The notes beneath the pieces were generated by a model, which was not told the origin of the DNA, ran no database searches, and was given only the letters and a program-made list of their open reading frames with translations. Source: Variovorax paradoxus_P (GTDB lineage: Bacteria; Pseudomonadota; Gammaproteobacteria; Burkholderiales; Burkholderiaceae_C). From it: a DNA stretch of 64,000 bases. The first letter of the stretch is position 1. The number at the start of each line of letters is the position of its first letter. Location of the stretch: the NCBI RefSeq assembly GCF_050627025.1, contig NZ_CP192472.1. One strand, given 5' to 3'. Below, one piece after another: positions 9,894 through 18,502 of this stretch. The position numbers and the translations under genes are program-made.

Positions 9894-9906
9894 CCTGGTC
9901 TTGCTG

Positions 9907-9926
9907 CCTTCCCCTCCAGGGGAAGG
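9907..9926. repeat. Short REP-like hairpin in the binding protein-permease gap
   Basis: CCTTCCCCT and AGGGGAAGG form a perfect 9-bp inverted repeat with a 2-base loop. The motif resembles the distal half of the larger repeat at 13734-13769. It lacks a T-run, so it is more likely an mRNA-stabilising or repeat element than an intrinsic terminator. Confidence 0.55.
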
Positions 9927-9975
9927 AGCAACGCGGACACTGATTCGATACAAGGGCCGAGCCCGAAGGTTTTCT

Positions 9976-11004
9976 ATGGATCTGCAGATCGCCCTTTTGC
10001 TGGGGCAGGACGGCATCGTGAACGGTGCCGTCTACGGATTGATGGCGCTCGCTCTTGTGCTGGTGTTCTCGGTCACGCGCGTCATCTTCATTCCCCAGGG
10101 CGAATTTGTCGCCTTCGGGGCACTGTCAATGGCAATGCTGCAAACGGGCCGCGTGCCGGCCACGCTGTGGCTGCTGATTGCGCTCGCGGCCATGGTGCTG
10201 GTGGTCGAGTTCTGGCGCTGGAAGCGCGGGGCGGTCGTCGACTGGGCCTCCGCAGTTGCGTGGTGCGTCGTGTTGCCGCTGGCCGCCGCCGCACTGGTAT
10301 TGCTGCTCAAGCCCAGTTCGATGGCGGCTCAAGCCGTCACAACGCTGGTGCTGATCGCTCCGCTCGGACCGCTGCTCTATCGCCTTGCCTACCGGCCATT
10401 GGCCGATGCCAGCGTGCTGATGCTGCTGATCGTCTCGGTGGCGCTGCACGGCGTGCTGGTGGGCCTGGGGCTGCTCTTCTTCGGTGCCGAGGGCTATCGC
10501 ACCGCGGCGTTCTCTGAAGAGCGCTTCGACCTGGGCGGCATTCCCGTCAGCGGCCAGTCGCTGGTCGTGGTGGGCATCACGCTGCTCCTGGTGGTTGCAA
10601 TGTTCCTTTTCTTCGGCCGCTCGATGATCGGCAAGGCACTGCGCGCCACGGCCATCAACCGGGTGGGCGCTCGCCTGTCGGGCATTCCCACGGAACTTTC
10701 GGGCGACTTGAGCTTTGCGCTCGCGGCGCTCATCGGCGCAATCTCCGGCCTGCTGATTGCGCCGCTCACCACGGTGTATTACGACACCGGCTTCCTGATC
10801 GGCCTGAAAGGCTTTGTCGCCGCCATCGTGGGCGGGCTGGCGAGCTATCCGCTGGCGCTGGCGGGTGCACTGCTGGTGGGGCAGCTCGAGGCTTTCGCAT
10901 CGTTCTGGGCCAGCCCCTTCAAGGAGGTGCTGGTCTTCACGCTGATCATCCCGGTGCTGTGGTGGCGCTCGCTGCACAGCCACCACGTGGAGGACGAGGA
11001 ATGA
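9976..11004 (+). CDS. Branched-chain-type ABC transporter permease (LivH-like)
   Basis: The 342-residue inner-membrane protein is strongly hydrophobic, with about eight to nine helices and the LivH-type start GIVNGAVYGLMALALVLVFSVTRV. It includes the conserved RATAINRVGARLSGI cytoplasmic loop, close to the family's EAA-like coupling segment. A 30-40-residue insertion after helix 3 (LEFWRWKRGA region) makes it longer than E. coli LivH (308). ATG 9976 is chosen because the membrane domain begins there. The 3' end overlaps the next start (ATGA). Confidence 0.87.
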   Translation: MDLQIALLLGQDGIVNGAVYGLMALALVLVFSVTRVIFIPQGEFVAFGALSMAMLQTGRVPATLWLLIALAAMVLVVEFWRWKRGAVVDWASAVAWCVVLPLAAAALVLLLKPSSMAAQAVTTLVLIAPLGPLLYRLAYRPLADASVLMLLIVSVALHGVLVGLGLLFFGAEGYRTAAFSEERFDLGGIPVSGQSLVVVGITLLLVVAMFLFFGRSMIGKALRATAINRVGARLSGIPTELSGDLSFALAALIGAISGLLIAPLTTVYYDTGFLIGLKGFVAAIVGGLASYPLALAGALLVGQLEAFASFWASPFKEVLVFTLIIPVLWWRSLHSHHVEDEE

Positions 11005-12914
11005 ACGACGCCTCCACAAACAACAACATCGCCGACTCCGCGCCGGTACCCGCCGGCCGCGCGCTGGCCACCCCGAGGCAGCTCACGCTCGGCTTCGTCG
11101 TGCTGCTTGCGCTGGCCTGGGGCTTCCTGCCTGAATTCACCGTATCGGTGCTCAGCAACATCGGGCTCTATGCACTGGTGGCAGTCGGGCTGGTCATGCT
11201 CACCGGCGTGGGCGGCATGACGTCATTCGGCCAGGCCGCCTTTGTGGGCGTCGGCTCCTACGCCACCGCATGGATCTGCACTTCGCCAGCGGCGGCGGCA
11301 TGGATGGGCAGCTTCGTCGGCCCCGCCCTGCTGCCGTGGGCCGGGTTGCTGCTGGGCCTGCTGCTGACGTTCGCGCTGGCATGGGCGCTCGGTGCGGTCA
11401 CGCTCAAGCTGCAGGGGCACTACCTGCCGCTGTGCACGATTGCCTGGGGCCTGAGCCTCTACTACCTGTTCGGCAACATGGATTTTCTTGGCGGGCAAAC
11501 CGGCATCACCGGCGTGCCGCCGCTGGTCATTGCAGGTTTCTCACTGGCCACGCCGCGCGCGCTTGGCGTGGTGATCTGGGGCGTGCTGCTGCTGTCGCTC
11601 TGGGCCATGCACAACCTGCTCGATTCACGCGAGGGCCGTGCCATTCGCGCACTCAAGGGCGGGCGGCTCATGGCCGAATCAATGGGCGTGGACACGGCGC
11701 GCCACCGGGTAAAGCTCTTCGTGCTTGCGGCCCTGCTGGCGGCCGTATCGGGCTGGCTGTATGCGCACCTTCAGCGCTTCGTGAACCCCACGCCCTTCAA
11801 CCTGAACATCGGCATCGAGCTGCTGTTCATGGCGGTGGTAGGCGGCGCGGGGCACCTGTGGGGCGCGGTGCTGGGGGCTGCGCTCATCACCCTGCTCAAG
11901 GAAAAGCTGCAAGACGTGCTGCCCTCGCTGCTGGGCAGCAGCGGCAACTTCGAGGTGATCGTCTTCGGCCTGCTCATGCTCTTTGTGCTGCAGCGCTTTG
12001 CGGACGGCCTCTGGCCGACGCTGGCGCGTATTGCAAGCCGTTGGGCGCGCCCGCATGCGGGTGCCGAAGCCAAGGCTTCGCAGCCTTCCGCGCCCGCAAT
12101 GCAACTGGCGCAGCGCAGCCTGCCCGCCAAGGGCGAGGTCATGCTGCAGGCCGTCAACGTGAGCAAGCGATTCGGCGGCCTCGTGGCCAACAACGACATC
12201 TCGATGACGCTGAAGGCCGGTGAGATCCACGCGCTGATCGGGCCGAACGGTGCGGGCAAAAGCACCTTCTTCAACATGATCTCGGGCGTGGACGATCCGA
12301 GCTCCGGCGAAGTGCGCCTTGCCGGCCAGCCGATGGCGGCCAGGCCCTCGCGCGTGTTTGCCGCGCTTGGCCTGGGGCGCACATTCCAGCATGTGCGGCT
12401 GCTCGGGCAACGCAGCGTGGTCGAGAACGTGGCGCTGGGCGCGCACCTGCGTGCCAGGCGCGGCTGGCTCGCCGCCATGCTCCGGCTGGACCGTGCGGAA
12501 GAGGCCGCGCTGATGGCCGAAGCGCGCCGGCAGATCGAGCGCTGCGGCCTTGGCGCGCACGCCGATACGCCGGCCGCATCGCTCTCGCTCGGCCAGCAGC
12601 GCGTGGTCGAAATTGCGCGTGCGCTTGCCGGCCAGCCCTCGGTGCTGCTGCTGGACGAACCCGCAGCCGGGCTGCGCCACCTGGAAAAGCGCGCTCTCTC
12701 CGTGCTGCTCAGCCAGCTGCGCGCCGAAGGACTCGGCATTCTCGTGGTCGAACATGACATGGAATTTGTGATGAGCCTTGCCGACCGCATTACCGTGCTC
12801 GAATTCGGCACCGTCATTGCAACCGGTACGCCGGCCGAGGTGCAAGCCAATCCGCGCGTGCTCGAGGCTTACCTGGGCGGCGCCGACGACGAGTTGCTGG
12901 AGGACGCACGATGA
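11001..12914 (+). CDS. Fused LivM-like permease and LivG-like ATPase
   Basis: The 637-residue protein joins two normally separate ABC subunits. Residues about 30-345 form a LivM-type permease (GLYALVAVGLVMLTGVGGMTSFGQAAFVG; a GAGHLWGAVLGA segment), then a short Ala-rich linker, then residues about 380-637 form an ATPase with Walker A GPNGAGKST, signature LSLGQQRVVEIARAL, Walker B VLLLDEPAAGL and the LivG-type C-terminus (EFGTVIATGTPAEV). No stop codon or frameshift separates the halves. It is coupled to both neighbours by ATGA overlaps. Confidence 0.88.
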   Translation: MNDASTNNNIADSAPVPAGRALATPRQLTLGFVVLLALAWGFLPEFTVSVLSNIGLYALVAVGLVMLTGVGGMTSFGQAAFVGVGSYATAWICTSPAAAAWMGSFVGPALLPWAGLLLGLLLTFALAWALGAVTLKLQGHYLPLCTIAWGLSLYYLFGNMDFLGGQTGITGVPPLVIAGFSLATPRALGVVIWGVLLLSLWAMHNLLDSREGRAIRALKGGRLMAESMGVDTARHRVKLFVLAALLAAVSGWLYAHLQRFVNPTPFNLNIGIELLFMAVVGGAGHLWGAVLGAALITLLKEKLQDVLPSLLGSSGNFEVIVFGLLMLFVLQRFADGLWPTLARIASRWARPHAGAEAKASQPSAPAMQLAQRSLPAKGEVMLQAVNVSKRFGGLVANNDISMTLKAGEIHALIGPNGAGKSTFFNMISGVDDPSSGEVRLAGQPMAARPSRVFAALGLGRTFQHVRLLGQRSVVENVALGAHLRARRGWLAAMLRLDRAEEAALMAEARRQIERCGLGAHADTPAASLSLGQQRVVEIARALAGQPSVLLLDEPAAGLRHLEKRALSVLLSQLRAEGLGILVVEHDMEFVMSLADRITVLEFGTVIATGTPAEVQANPRVLEAYLGGADDELLEDAR

Positions 12915-13642
12915 GCCATCCGCTTCTGCAACTCGACGGCTTTTGCGTGGCCTACCGCACCGTGGAGGCAGTGCACAGCGTGCGCCTGCATGTGAACGAA
13001 GGCGAGATCGTCACCGTCATCGGGCCCAACGGTGCGGGCAAGACCACGCTGCTTTGCGCGGCCATGGGCCTGCTGCCTTCCACCGGCACGCTGGCCTTGC
13101 ACGGCGAGCGCATTGCGCGGCCCGGTGTCGAGACCATGGTGGCGCGCGGCGTGGCGCTGGTGCCCGAACGGCGCGAGCTGTTCGGCGACATGTCCGTCGA
13201 GGACAACCTGCTGCTCGGCGGTTTCTACCAGTGGCGCAAGGGCAAGCGCGACCAACGTGCGCGCATGGAAGAAGTGTTCGAGATCTTTCCGCGCCTGCGC
13301 GAGCGCAAGCCGCAGCTGGCCTCCACGCTCTCGGGCGGTGAACGGCAGATGCTTGCCATTGGCCGGGCGCTGATGGCGCGGCCGCGCCTGCTGATGCTCG
13401 ACGAACCCTCGCTGGGGCTGGCTCCGCTGGTGGTGCGCGAAGTGCTGCGCGTGGTTTCGCAACTGCGCAGGCATGGCGTCTCGGTGCTGCTGGTGGAGCA
13501 GAACGCACGCGCTGCGCTGCAAGTGGCCGACCGCGCCTATGTGCTCGAAATGGGCGCCATCGCACTCGAAGGTGCCGCCGGCGACCTGCTGCACGACCAG
13601 CGAATCATCGATACCTATCTGGGCATCGGCAACAAGCACTGA
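12911..13642 (+). CDS. Branched-chain-type ABC transporter ATPase (LivF-like)
   Basis: The 243-residue ATPase has Walker A GPNGAGKTT, Q-loop and LVPERRELFGDMSVEDNL typical of LivF, signature LSGGERQMLAIGRAL, Walker B LLMLDEPSLGL and the H-loop replaced by LLVEQN, as usual in LivF. With the fused permease-ATPase it completes a HAAT importer of two nucleotide-binding domains and two permease domains. ATG 12911 overlaps the preceding stop by four bases. Confidence 0.9.
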   Translation: MSHPLLQLDGFCVAYRTVEAVHSVRLHVNEGEIVTVIGPNGAGKTTLLCAAMGLLPSTGTLALHGERIARPGVETMVARGVALVPERRELFGDMSVEDNLLLGGFYQWRKGKRDQRARMEEVFEIFPRLRERKPQLASTLSGGERQMLAIGRALMARPRLLMLDEPSLGLAPLVVREVLRVVSQLRRHGVSVLLVEQNARAALQVADRAYVLEMGAIALEGAAGDLLHDQRIIDTYLGIGNKH

Positions 13643-13654
13643 CCCCGACTTTTT

Positions 13655-13769
13655 CTCCCTCCCCTCCCGGGGGAGGGTCGGGGTGGGGGCACGACGGCAC
13701 TTGATAGAACACCGCGCCGAACCAGCGCCGCTTGCCCCCATCCCAGCCTTCCCGCGGAAGGGGAAGGAG
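13655..13769. repeat. REPIN-like pair of inverted REP sequences
   Basis: A 36-base G/C-rich element (13655-13690) is followed 43 bases later by an inverted copy (13734-13769). The left arm and the reverse complement of the right arm agree at 29 of 36 positions by hand alignment. Each arm is itself palindromic around CCC-GGG cores. It fills the livF-paaZ gap inside an operon. A single copy of the same family is at 23943-23978, matching the left arm at 34 of 36. Confidence 0.75.
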
Positions 13770-13794
13770 CCAATACAAAGCAAAGGACATCACC

Positions 13795-15846
13795 ATGACC
13801 ACTCTTCAAAGCTACATCGCCGGCCGCTGGATCGGCAAGGAAAGCGCGCAGCAGCTGCGCAGCGCCGTCAACGGCCAGGCCGTGGCCAGCACGCATGCCG
13901 AGGCCATCGACTTCGCCGAGGCGCTGAACCACGCCCGCAAGGTCGGCCTGCCGGCGCTGATGTCGCTCGACTTCCAGCAGCGCTCCGAACGCCTGAAGGC
14001 GCTGGCCAAGTACCTTGCTGCAAACAAGGAAACGCTCTACGCCATATCGGCCCACACCGGTGCGACCCGCGCAGACAGCTGGATCGACATCGAGGGCGGC
14101 GCCGGCACCCTCAGCGCCTATGCGGGCATCGGCACCAACGAGCTGCCCTCCGGCAACCTGGTGCACGAAGGCCCGGCCTTTCCACTCGGCAAGAAGGGTG
14201 GCTTTGCCGGCACGCACATCCTGGTGCCGCGCGGGGGCGTGGCGGTGCACATCAACGCGTTCAACTTTCCGGTGTGGGGCCTGCTCGAAAAGTTTGCGCC
14301 CAGCTTTCTCGCAGGCATGCCCTGCATCGGCAAACCAGCCACCGCCACCAGCTACGTGACCGAGGTACTGGTGCGGCTCATCGTGCAATCGGGCATCTTG
14401 CCCGAGGGCAGCCTGCAACTCGTGGTCGGCGGCACTGGCGACCTGCTCGACCGGCTCGAGGGTGCGGACGTGGTTACCTTTACCGGCTCTGCCGACACTG
14501 CCGCCAAGCTGCGCGTGCACCCGAACCTGGTGCGCCAGTCGATTCCGTTCAACGCCGAGGCCGACTCGCTGAATTGCGCAATCCTCGCGCCCGATGTGAC
14601 GCCCGACGACGAGGAGTTCGATCTCTTCGTGAAAGAGGTAGCGCGCGAGATGACCATCAAGGCCGGCCAGAAGTGCACCGCCATCCGCCGCGCGATCGTG
14701 CCGCGCCAGCACCTCGACGCGGTGGCCGAGCGCCTGCGCGCGCGGCTCGCCAAGACGGTCATCGGCGATCCTTCGCGCGAAGAGGTGCGCATGGGCGCCC
14801 TCGCCTCGCATGCGCAAAGGTCCGACGTGGCCGACCGCGTGGCCACGCTGCTGCAAGGCGCCGAACTGATCTATGGCGAACGCGACGGCTTCTCGCCGGT
14901 GGGCGAAGGCGTGAGCGAAGGCGCCTTCTTCGCGCCCACGCTGCTGTTGAGCCGCAAGCCGCTCGAACACGACGCCGCACACGATGTCGAAGCCTTCGGC
15001 CCCGTCAGCACATTGATGCCCTATGACGGCATCGACGAAGCGCTGGCATTGGCTGCGCGCGGACGCGGCAGCCTGGTGGGCACCTTGGTCACGCGCGACG
15101 CGGCCATTGCGGCCAAGGCCATTCCGGTGGCTGCCGCATGGCATGGCCGCTTGCTGGTGCTCGACCGCGAGGCCGCTGCCGAGTCCACCGGCCACGGCTC
15201 GCCGCTGCCGCAGCTCAAGCACGGCGGCCCTGGCCGCGCGGGCGGCGGCGAAGAGCTCGGTGGGCTGCGCGCGGTCAAGCACTACCTGCAGCGCGCCGCG
15301 GTGCAAGGCTCGCCCACCATGCTGGCCGCCATCACCGGCGAGCACGTGCGCGGCGCGGCGGTGCGCGAGAGCGAGGTGCACCCCTTCCGCCGCCATTTCG
15401 AAGACCTGCGCATCGGCGACTCGTTGCTTACGCACCGCCGCACGGTCGGCGAGGCCGACATCGTGGCCTTCGGCGGTATTTCGGGCGACTATTTCTACAT
15501 GCACTTCGACGAGGTGGCGGCGAAGGAATCGCCCTTCGGCAAGCGCATCGCGCACGGGTACTTCGTGCTGTCCGCGGCGGCGGGCCTCTTCGTGTCGCCC
15601 GCACCGGGCCCGGTGCTCGCCAACTACGGGCTGGATACGCTGCGCTTCGTCAAGCCTGTGGGTATTGGCGACACCATCCGCGCGCGGCTTACCTGCAAGC
15701 GCAAGATCGACCGCAACAAGAAGGACGCGAGCGGCCAGGGCCAGGGAGTGGTGGCCTGGGACGTCGAGGTAACCAACCAGGACGGAGAACTGGTCGCGAG
15801 CTACGATATCCTGACCCTCGTCTCCAAGAAACCAGAAACCACCTGA
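13795..15846 (+). CDS. paaZ: Bifunctional oxepin-CoA hydrolase / semialdehyde dehydrogenase PaaZ
   Basis: The 683-residue protein has an N-terminal aldehyde dehydrogenase domain (about 1-510, catalytic Cys294 in GQKCTAI, Glu near 256 in FNAEADSLN) and a C-terminal MaoC-type hydratase domain (about 535-683, with GDYFYMHFDEVAAKESPF and IAHGYF). It opens the oxepin-CoA ring and oxidises the resulting aldehyde to 3-oxo-5,6-dehydrosuberyl-CoA. The full length and both active sites are present. An AAAGGA-type ribosome site precedes ATG 13795. Confidence 0.94.
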   Translation: MTTLQSYIAGRWIGKESAQQLRSAVNGQAVASTHAEAIDFAEALNHARKVGLPALMSLDFQQRSERLKALAKYLAANKETLYAISAHTGATRADSWIDIEGGAGTLSAYAGIGTNELPSGNLVHEGPAFPLGKKGGFAGTHILVPRGGVAVHINAFNFPVWGLLEKFAPSFLAGMPCIGKPATATSYVTEVLVRLIVQSGILPEGSLQLVVGGTGDLLDRLEGADVVTFTGSADTAAKLRVHPNLVRQSIPFNAEADSLNCAILAPDVTPDDEEFDLFVKEVAREMTIKAGQKCTAIRRAIVPRQHLDAVAERLRARLAKTVIGDPSREEVRMGALASHAQRSDVADRVATLLQGAELIYGERDGFSPVGEGVSEGAFFAPTLLLSRKPLEHDAAHDVEAFGPVSTLMPYDGIDEALALAARGRGSLVGTLVTRDAAIAAKAIPVAAAWHGRLLVLDREAAAESTGHGSPLPQLKHGGPGRAGGGEELGGLRAVKHYLQRAAVQGSPTMLAAITGEHVRGAAVRESEVHPFRRHFEDLRIGDSLLTHRRTVGEADIVAFGGISGDYFYMHFDEVAAKESPFGKRIAHGYFVLSAAAGLFVSPAPGPVLANYGLDTLRFVKPVGIGDTIRARLTCKRKIDRNKKDASGQGQGVVAWDVEVTNQDGELVASYDILTLVSKKPETT

Positions 15847-16604
15847 TGTTCGATCTCACAGGAAAAACTGCACTCGTCACCGGCGGCAATGGCGGCATCG
15901 GCCTGGGCATGGCCCAAGGCCTTGCCAAGGCCGGCGCCCGCGTCATCGTTGCTGCACGCAACGCCCAAAAGTCGGCCTCCGCGGTCGAGTCGCTCAAGGC
16001 GCTGGGCAGCGACAGCTTTGCGCTCGAAGTCGATGTGGCCGATGAAGCCTCGGTGCAAAAAGCCTTCGACGAAGCGGCCGCGCGCTGCGGCAGGCTCGAC
16101 ATCCTCATCAACAACGCCGGCACCACGGTGCGCAAGCCCGTGGACCAGCTGGCGCTGGACGAGTGGCACAAGGTGATGGACACCAACCTGACCAGCGCAT
16201 TCCTGTGCAGCCGGGCCGCGCATCCCCACCTGAAGAAGGCGGGCGGCGGCAAGATCATCAACATCGGCTCGATGATGTCGATTTTTGGCGCGCCCTACGC
16301 CCCGGCCTATGCCGCGAGCAAAGCCGGCATCGTGCAGCTCACCAAGTCGACCGCGCTCTCGTGGGCGGCCGACAACATCCAGGTGAACGCAATTCTCCCG
16401 GGCTGGTTCGAAACCGAACTGACCGACGGTGCCCGCAGCCAGATTCCGGGCCTGTACGACCGCGTGGTGGCCCGGGCCGCCGCCGGCCGCTGGGGCCAGC
16501 CGGCCGATATTGCCGGCACGGCCGTGTTTCTGGCGAGCCAGGCCTCCGATTACGTGACCGGCACTGCGATTCCGGTGGACGGCGGTTTTTCAATCTCTGG
16601 CTGA
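15846..16604 (+). CDS. SDR family oxidoreductase, coupled to paaZ
   Basis: The 252-residue classical SDR has TGGNGGIG (12-19), NNAG, the Ser in NIGSMM and YAASKAG with the catalytic Tyr/Lys, ending in the common TGTAIPVDGGFSI. Its start shares one base with the paaZ stop (TGATG), so it belongs to the paa operon. It resembles KduD/gluconate or glucose dehydrogenase-type SDRs in pattern; the substrate is unknown. A 3-hydroxyacyl-CoA dehydrogenase role replacing PaaH is possible but unsupported by any motif. Confidence 0.82.
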   Translation: MFDLTGKTALVTGGNGGIGLGMAQGLAKAGARVIVAARNAQKSASAVESLKALGSDSFALEVDVADEASVQKAFDEAAARCGRLDILINNAGTTVRKPVDQLALDEWHKVMDTNLTSAFLCSRAAHPHLKKAGGGKIINIGSMMSIFGAPYAPAYAASKAGIVQLTKSTALSWAADNIQVNAILPGWFETELTDGARSQIPGLYDRVVARAAAGRWGQPADIAGTAVFLASQASDYVTGTAIPVDGGFSISG

Positions 16605-16634
16605 AGTCGGGCGGGCCGTGTAAATTCGGCCGCC

Positions 16635-17198
16635 ATGCTCCTTCTCTGGTTTCAGGTTTTTCTTTTTGTCGCCGGCACGGCAGCGCTGCTGTACGTGTCG
16701 CGCGGCCCGCTGAGCCAGCCGGGTTCGCACGGCTTCTACCGCTTTTTTGCGTGGGAGTGCATGCTGGTGCTCATCATCGTGAACCTGCCGGTGTGGCATG
16801 TCGACCCGCTGTCGTTCACGCAACTGCTCTCCTGCGTGTTGCTGGCGCTGTCGATCTGGCTGCCGATCCACGCGGTAAAGCTGCTCAAGGCCCAGGGCAA
16901 GCCGACCGAGGCGCGCAATGACGACCCGGCGCTCTACGGTTTCGAGAAAACATCGTCCATCGTTACCACGGGCGCCTTCCGCTACATTCGCCACCCCATG
17001 TACACGGCACTGATGCTGCTGGCCTGGGGTGCCTTCCTGAAGCAGTTCACCTGGCTGACCCTTGCGCTGGTGCTGGCGGCCACGGTGCTGTTGTTTCTTA
17101 CGGCCCGCAGCGACGAGAAAGAGTGCATTGCCCATTTTGGCGATGCCTACCGCGAGTACATGCGCCGCACGCGGCGCTTCATTCCGTTCGTGCTGTGA
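16635..17198 (+). CDS. Isoprenylcysteine carboxyl methyltransferase-like membrane protein
   Basis: The 187-residue protein has four to five hydrophobic helices. It carries the ICMT/phospholipid-methyltransferase-type C-terminal signature: GAFRYIRHPMYTALMLLAWGAFL, then RSDEKECIAHFGDAYREYMRRTRRFIP. In this fold the RHP and terminal E-YR segments bind S-adenosylmethionine. Bacterial members have mostly unknown substrates. It is coupled by overlap to the CPBP protease gene downstream. Whether it belongs to the paa transcript is unclear; only 30 bases separate it from the SDR. Confidence 0.8.
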   Translation: MLLLWFQVFLFVAGTAALLYVSRGPLSQPGSHGFYRFFAWECMLVLIIVNLPVWHVDPLSFTQLLSCVLLALSIWLPIHAVKLLKAQGKPTEARNDDPALYGFEKTSSIVTTGAFRYIRHPMYTALMLLAWGAFLKQFTWLTLALVLAATVLLFLTARSDEKECIAHFGDAYREYMRRTRRFIPFVL

Positions 17199-17992
17199 AA
17201 AAGAGCCCGGGCTTTCCCAGCGGGCCGCAAGCCGCCCTCCTGTTCCTGGCGCTGTTCCTTTGCGAGTTCGTCATTGCCGTAGCACTGCGCGATGCCAACC
17301 GCTGGCTCGGGCTCAACGACATGCAGCTTGGCGTGCTTTCCGCCGTGCTGGGCAACGGCTGCGTATTCGCCGGGGTCATGCACTTTCAGCAGCTCACTTA
17401 CCGGGAGCTGTTTCACCAATCCCCGGCCTCCGCCCGGGCCACGTTGGTGCTGATCGTGCCGCCGGTGCTGTTGCTGGTGCCGGGGCTGATGGTGGTGATG
17501 GTGACCGCGATGAACCTGCTGGTGCTGGTTGCGCCGCTTTCCGCCTGGGAGGAATCGATGTTCAGCCGCATGGCCGACGGCAGCGTTGCAGCCACGCTCG
17601 CGGTTTGCGTGATGGCGCCCCTGTTGGAGGAAATGCTGTTCCGCGGCATCGTGCTGCGCGGTTTCTTGCAGCGCTATTCGCGGTGGCAGGCCATCCTGGG
17701 CTCGGCGCTGCTTTTTGGCGTGGCGCACATGAATATCTACCAATTTCTGGTTGGCCTGGTATTGGGCACGGTGCTTGGATGGCTCTATGAGCGCACCCGG
17801 TCGCTGATTCCGTGCATCGCGCTGCACGCGGCCTACAACACCGGCACCATTTTCGTGGCCGATTTGCCCGAGACCATTTCGCTCGCGGACACTGCGCTGG
17901 CCTTGCTGGCCATCTTGCTTGCAACCGTGTGCGGCGTACTGGCTCTGCGGCACCTGCTGGTCGCGCCCATTGCGCGCAGGCAGGCGCCCTGA
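17195..17992 (+). CDS. CPBP family intramembrane glutamic endopeptidase
   Basis: The 265-residue membrane protein has about eight helices and the three motifs of the CAAX/CPBP protease family: EEMLFRG (EExxxR), FGVAHMN (FxxxH) and a third HAAYNTG (HxxxN). In bacteria such proteins process membrane peptides or act in immunity to bacteriocins; the target is unknown here. Start GTG 17195 overlaps the preceding stop in GTGA. Pairing with an ICMT-like gene echoes the eukaryotic CAAX protease/ICMT pairing, though no prenylated substrate is known in bacteria. Confidence 0.83.
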   Translation: MKKSPGFPSGPQAALLFLALFLCEFVIAVALRDANRWLGLNDMQLGVLSAVLGNGCVFAGVMHFQQLTYRELFHQSPASARATLVLIVPPVLLLVPGLMVVMVTAMNLLVLVAPLSAWEESMFSRMADGSVAATLAVCVMAPLLEEMLFRGIVLRGFLQRYSRWQAILGSALLFGVAHMNIYQFLVGLVLGTVLGWLYERTRSLIPCIALHAAYNTGTIFVADLPETISLADTALALLAILLATVCGVLALRHLLVAPIARRQAP

Positions 17993-18010
17993 CGCTGGCC
18001 CCGGTAAAAA

Positions 18011-18292
18011 CTAGGTTTGCACCGGCCGAAACGGCTGCGCATCGACCGCGTCGCCATCGACGATGAAGTGGCCGCCCGCCACGTGATGCAGCGTGCGCAG
18101 TTCGTCGTGTCCGGTGAAGTTCCAGCGCCCTTCGGCAAAAATGGACATGTGAGTTGCCCAATGCGTCGACAAACGGGCGCGGTGGCGTGAAGCTGAATTG
18201 CGCGCACGACCGTACCAGCGAGAAGCGCCGCCCAAGAGGTCTCGAAGGCTTTTTGGCACCTCTTTTTTTGAATGAGAAACGGACTCCTCCAC
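18011..18292 (-). CDS. Possible small hypothetical protein or gene remnant
   Basis: An open frame of 93 codons from GTG 18292, with an internal ATG at 18145 that would give about 45 residues (MSIFAEGRWNFTGHDEL start). I do not recognise it. There is no good ribosome-binding site, and the N-terminal half (Arg/Ser-rich) looks non-coding. The C-terminal half reads more like protein and may be a remnant of a longer gene. It could equally be chance. Confidence 0.2.
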   Translation of the reverse strand: MEESVSHSKKEVPKSLRDLLGGASRWYGRARNSASRHRARLSTHWATHMSIFAEGRWNFTGHDELRTLHHVAGGHFIVDGDAVDAQPFRPVQT

Positions 18293-18502
18293 ACGGTTAA
18301 TCAGGAGGATTTACCTCACCTGCTAGTTTCGGCGCATCCGCTGCTTAAGTATTCATGGCGTCCCGTTGGATCGCGCCGTGTTCGCCGGGTCGGACAGCCC
18401 GCGAATGCTGCGGGCGCAGTAGTGCTGCGACTTCACGCGCATGCTCCAGGTGCGTTCCGATCCTGTCGCCTAACCAAACCGCCATGACAGAGTTCCTGCC
18501 TG
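18293..18502. other. Non-coding stretch, no supported gene
   Basis: This 210-base segment lies between the doubtful small frame and the membrane-protein gene. It contains an AGGAGG at 18306-18311 on the + strand without a convincing frame after it. I see no terminator or repeat. Confidence 0.4.

Noticed and set aside
13615..15555. A 646-codon minus-strand frame opposite paaZ
   Set aside because: paaZ is unmistakable on the other strand with both catalytic domains; the antisense translation has no domain pattern.
18011..18292. Treating the small frame as a confident gene
   Set aside because: No ribosome-binding site, no recognisable family and poor composition in the first half; kept only as a low-confidence feature.
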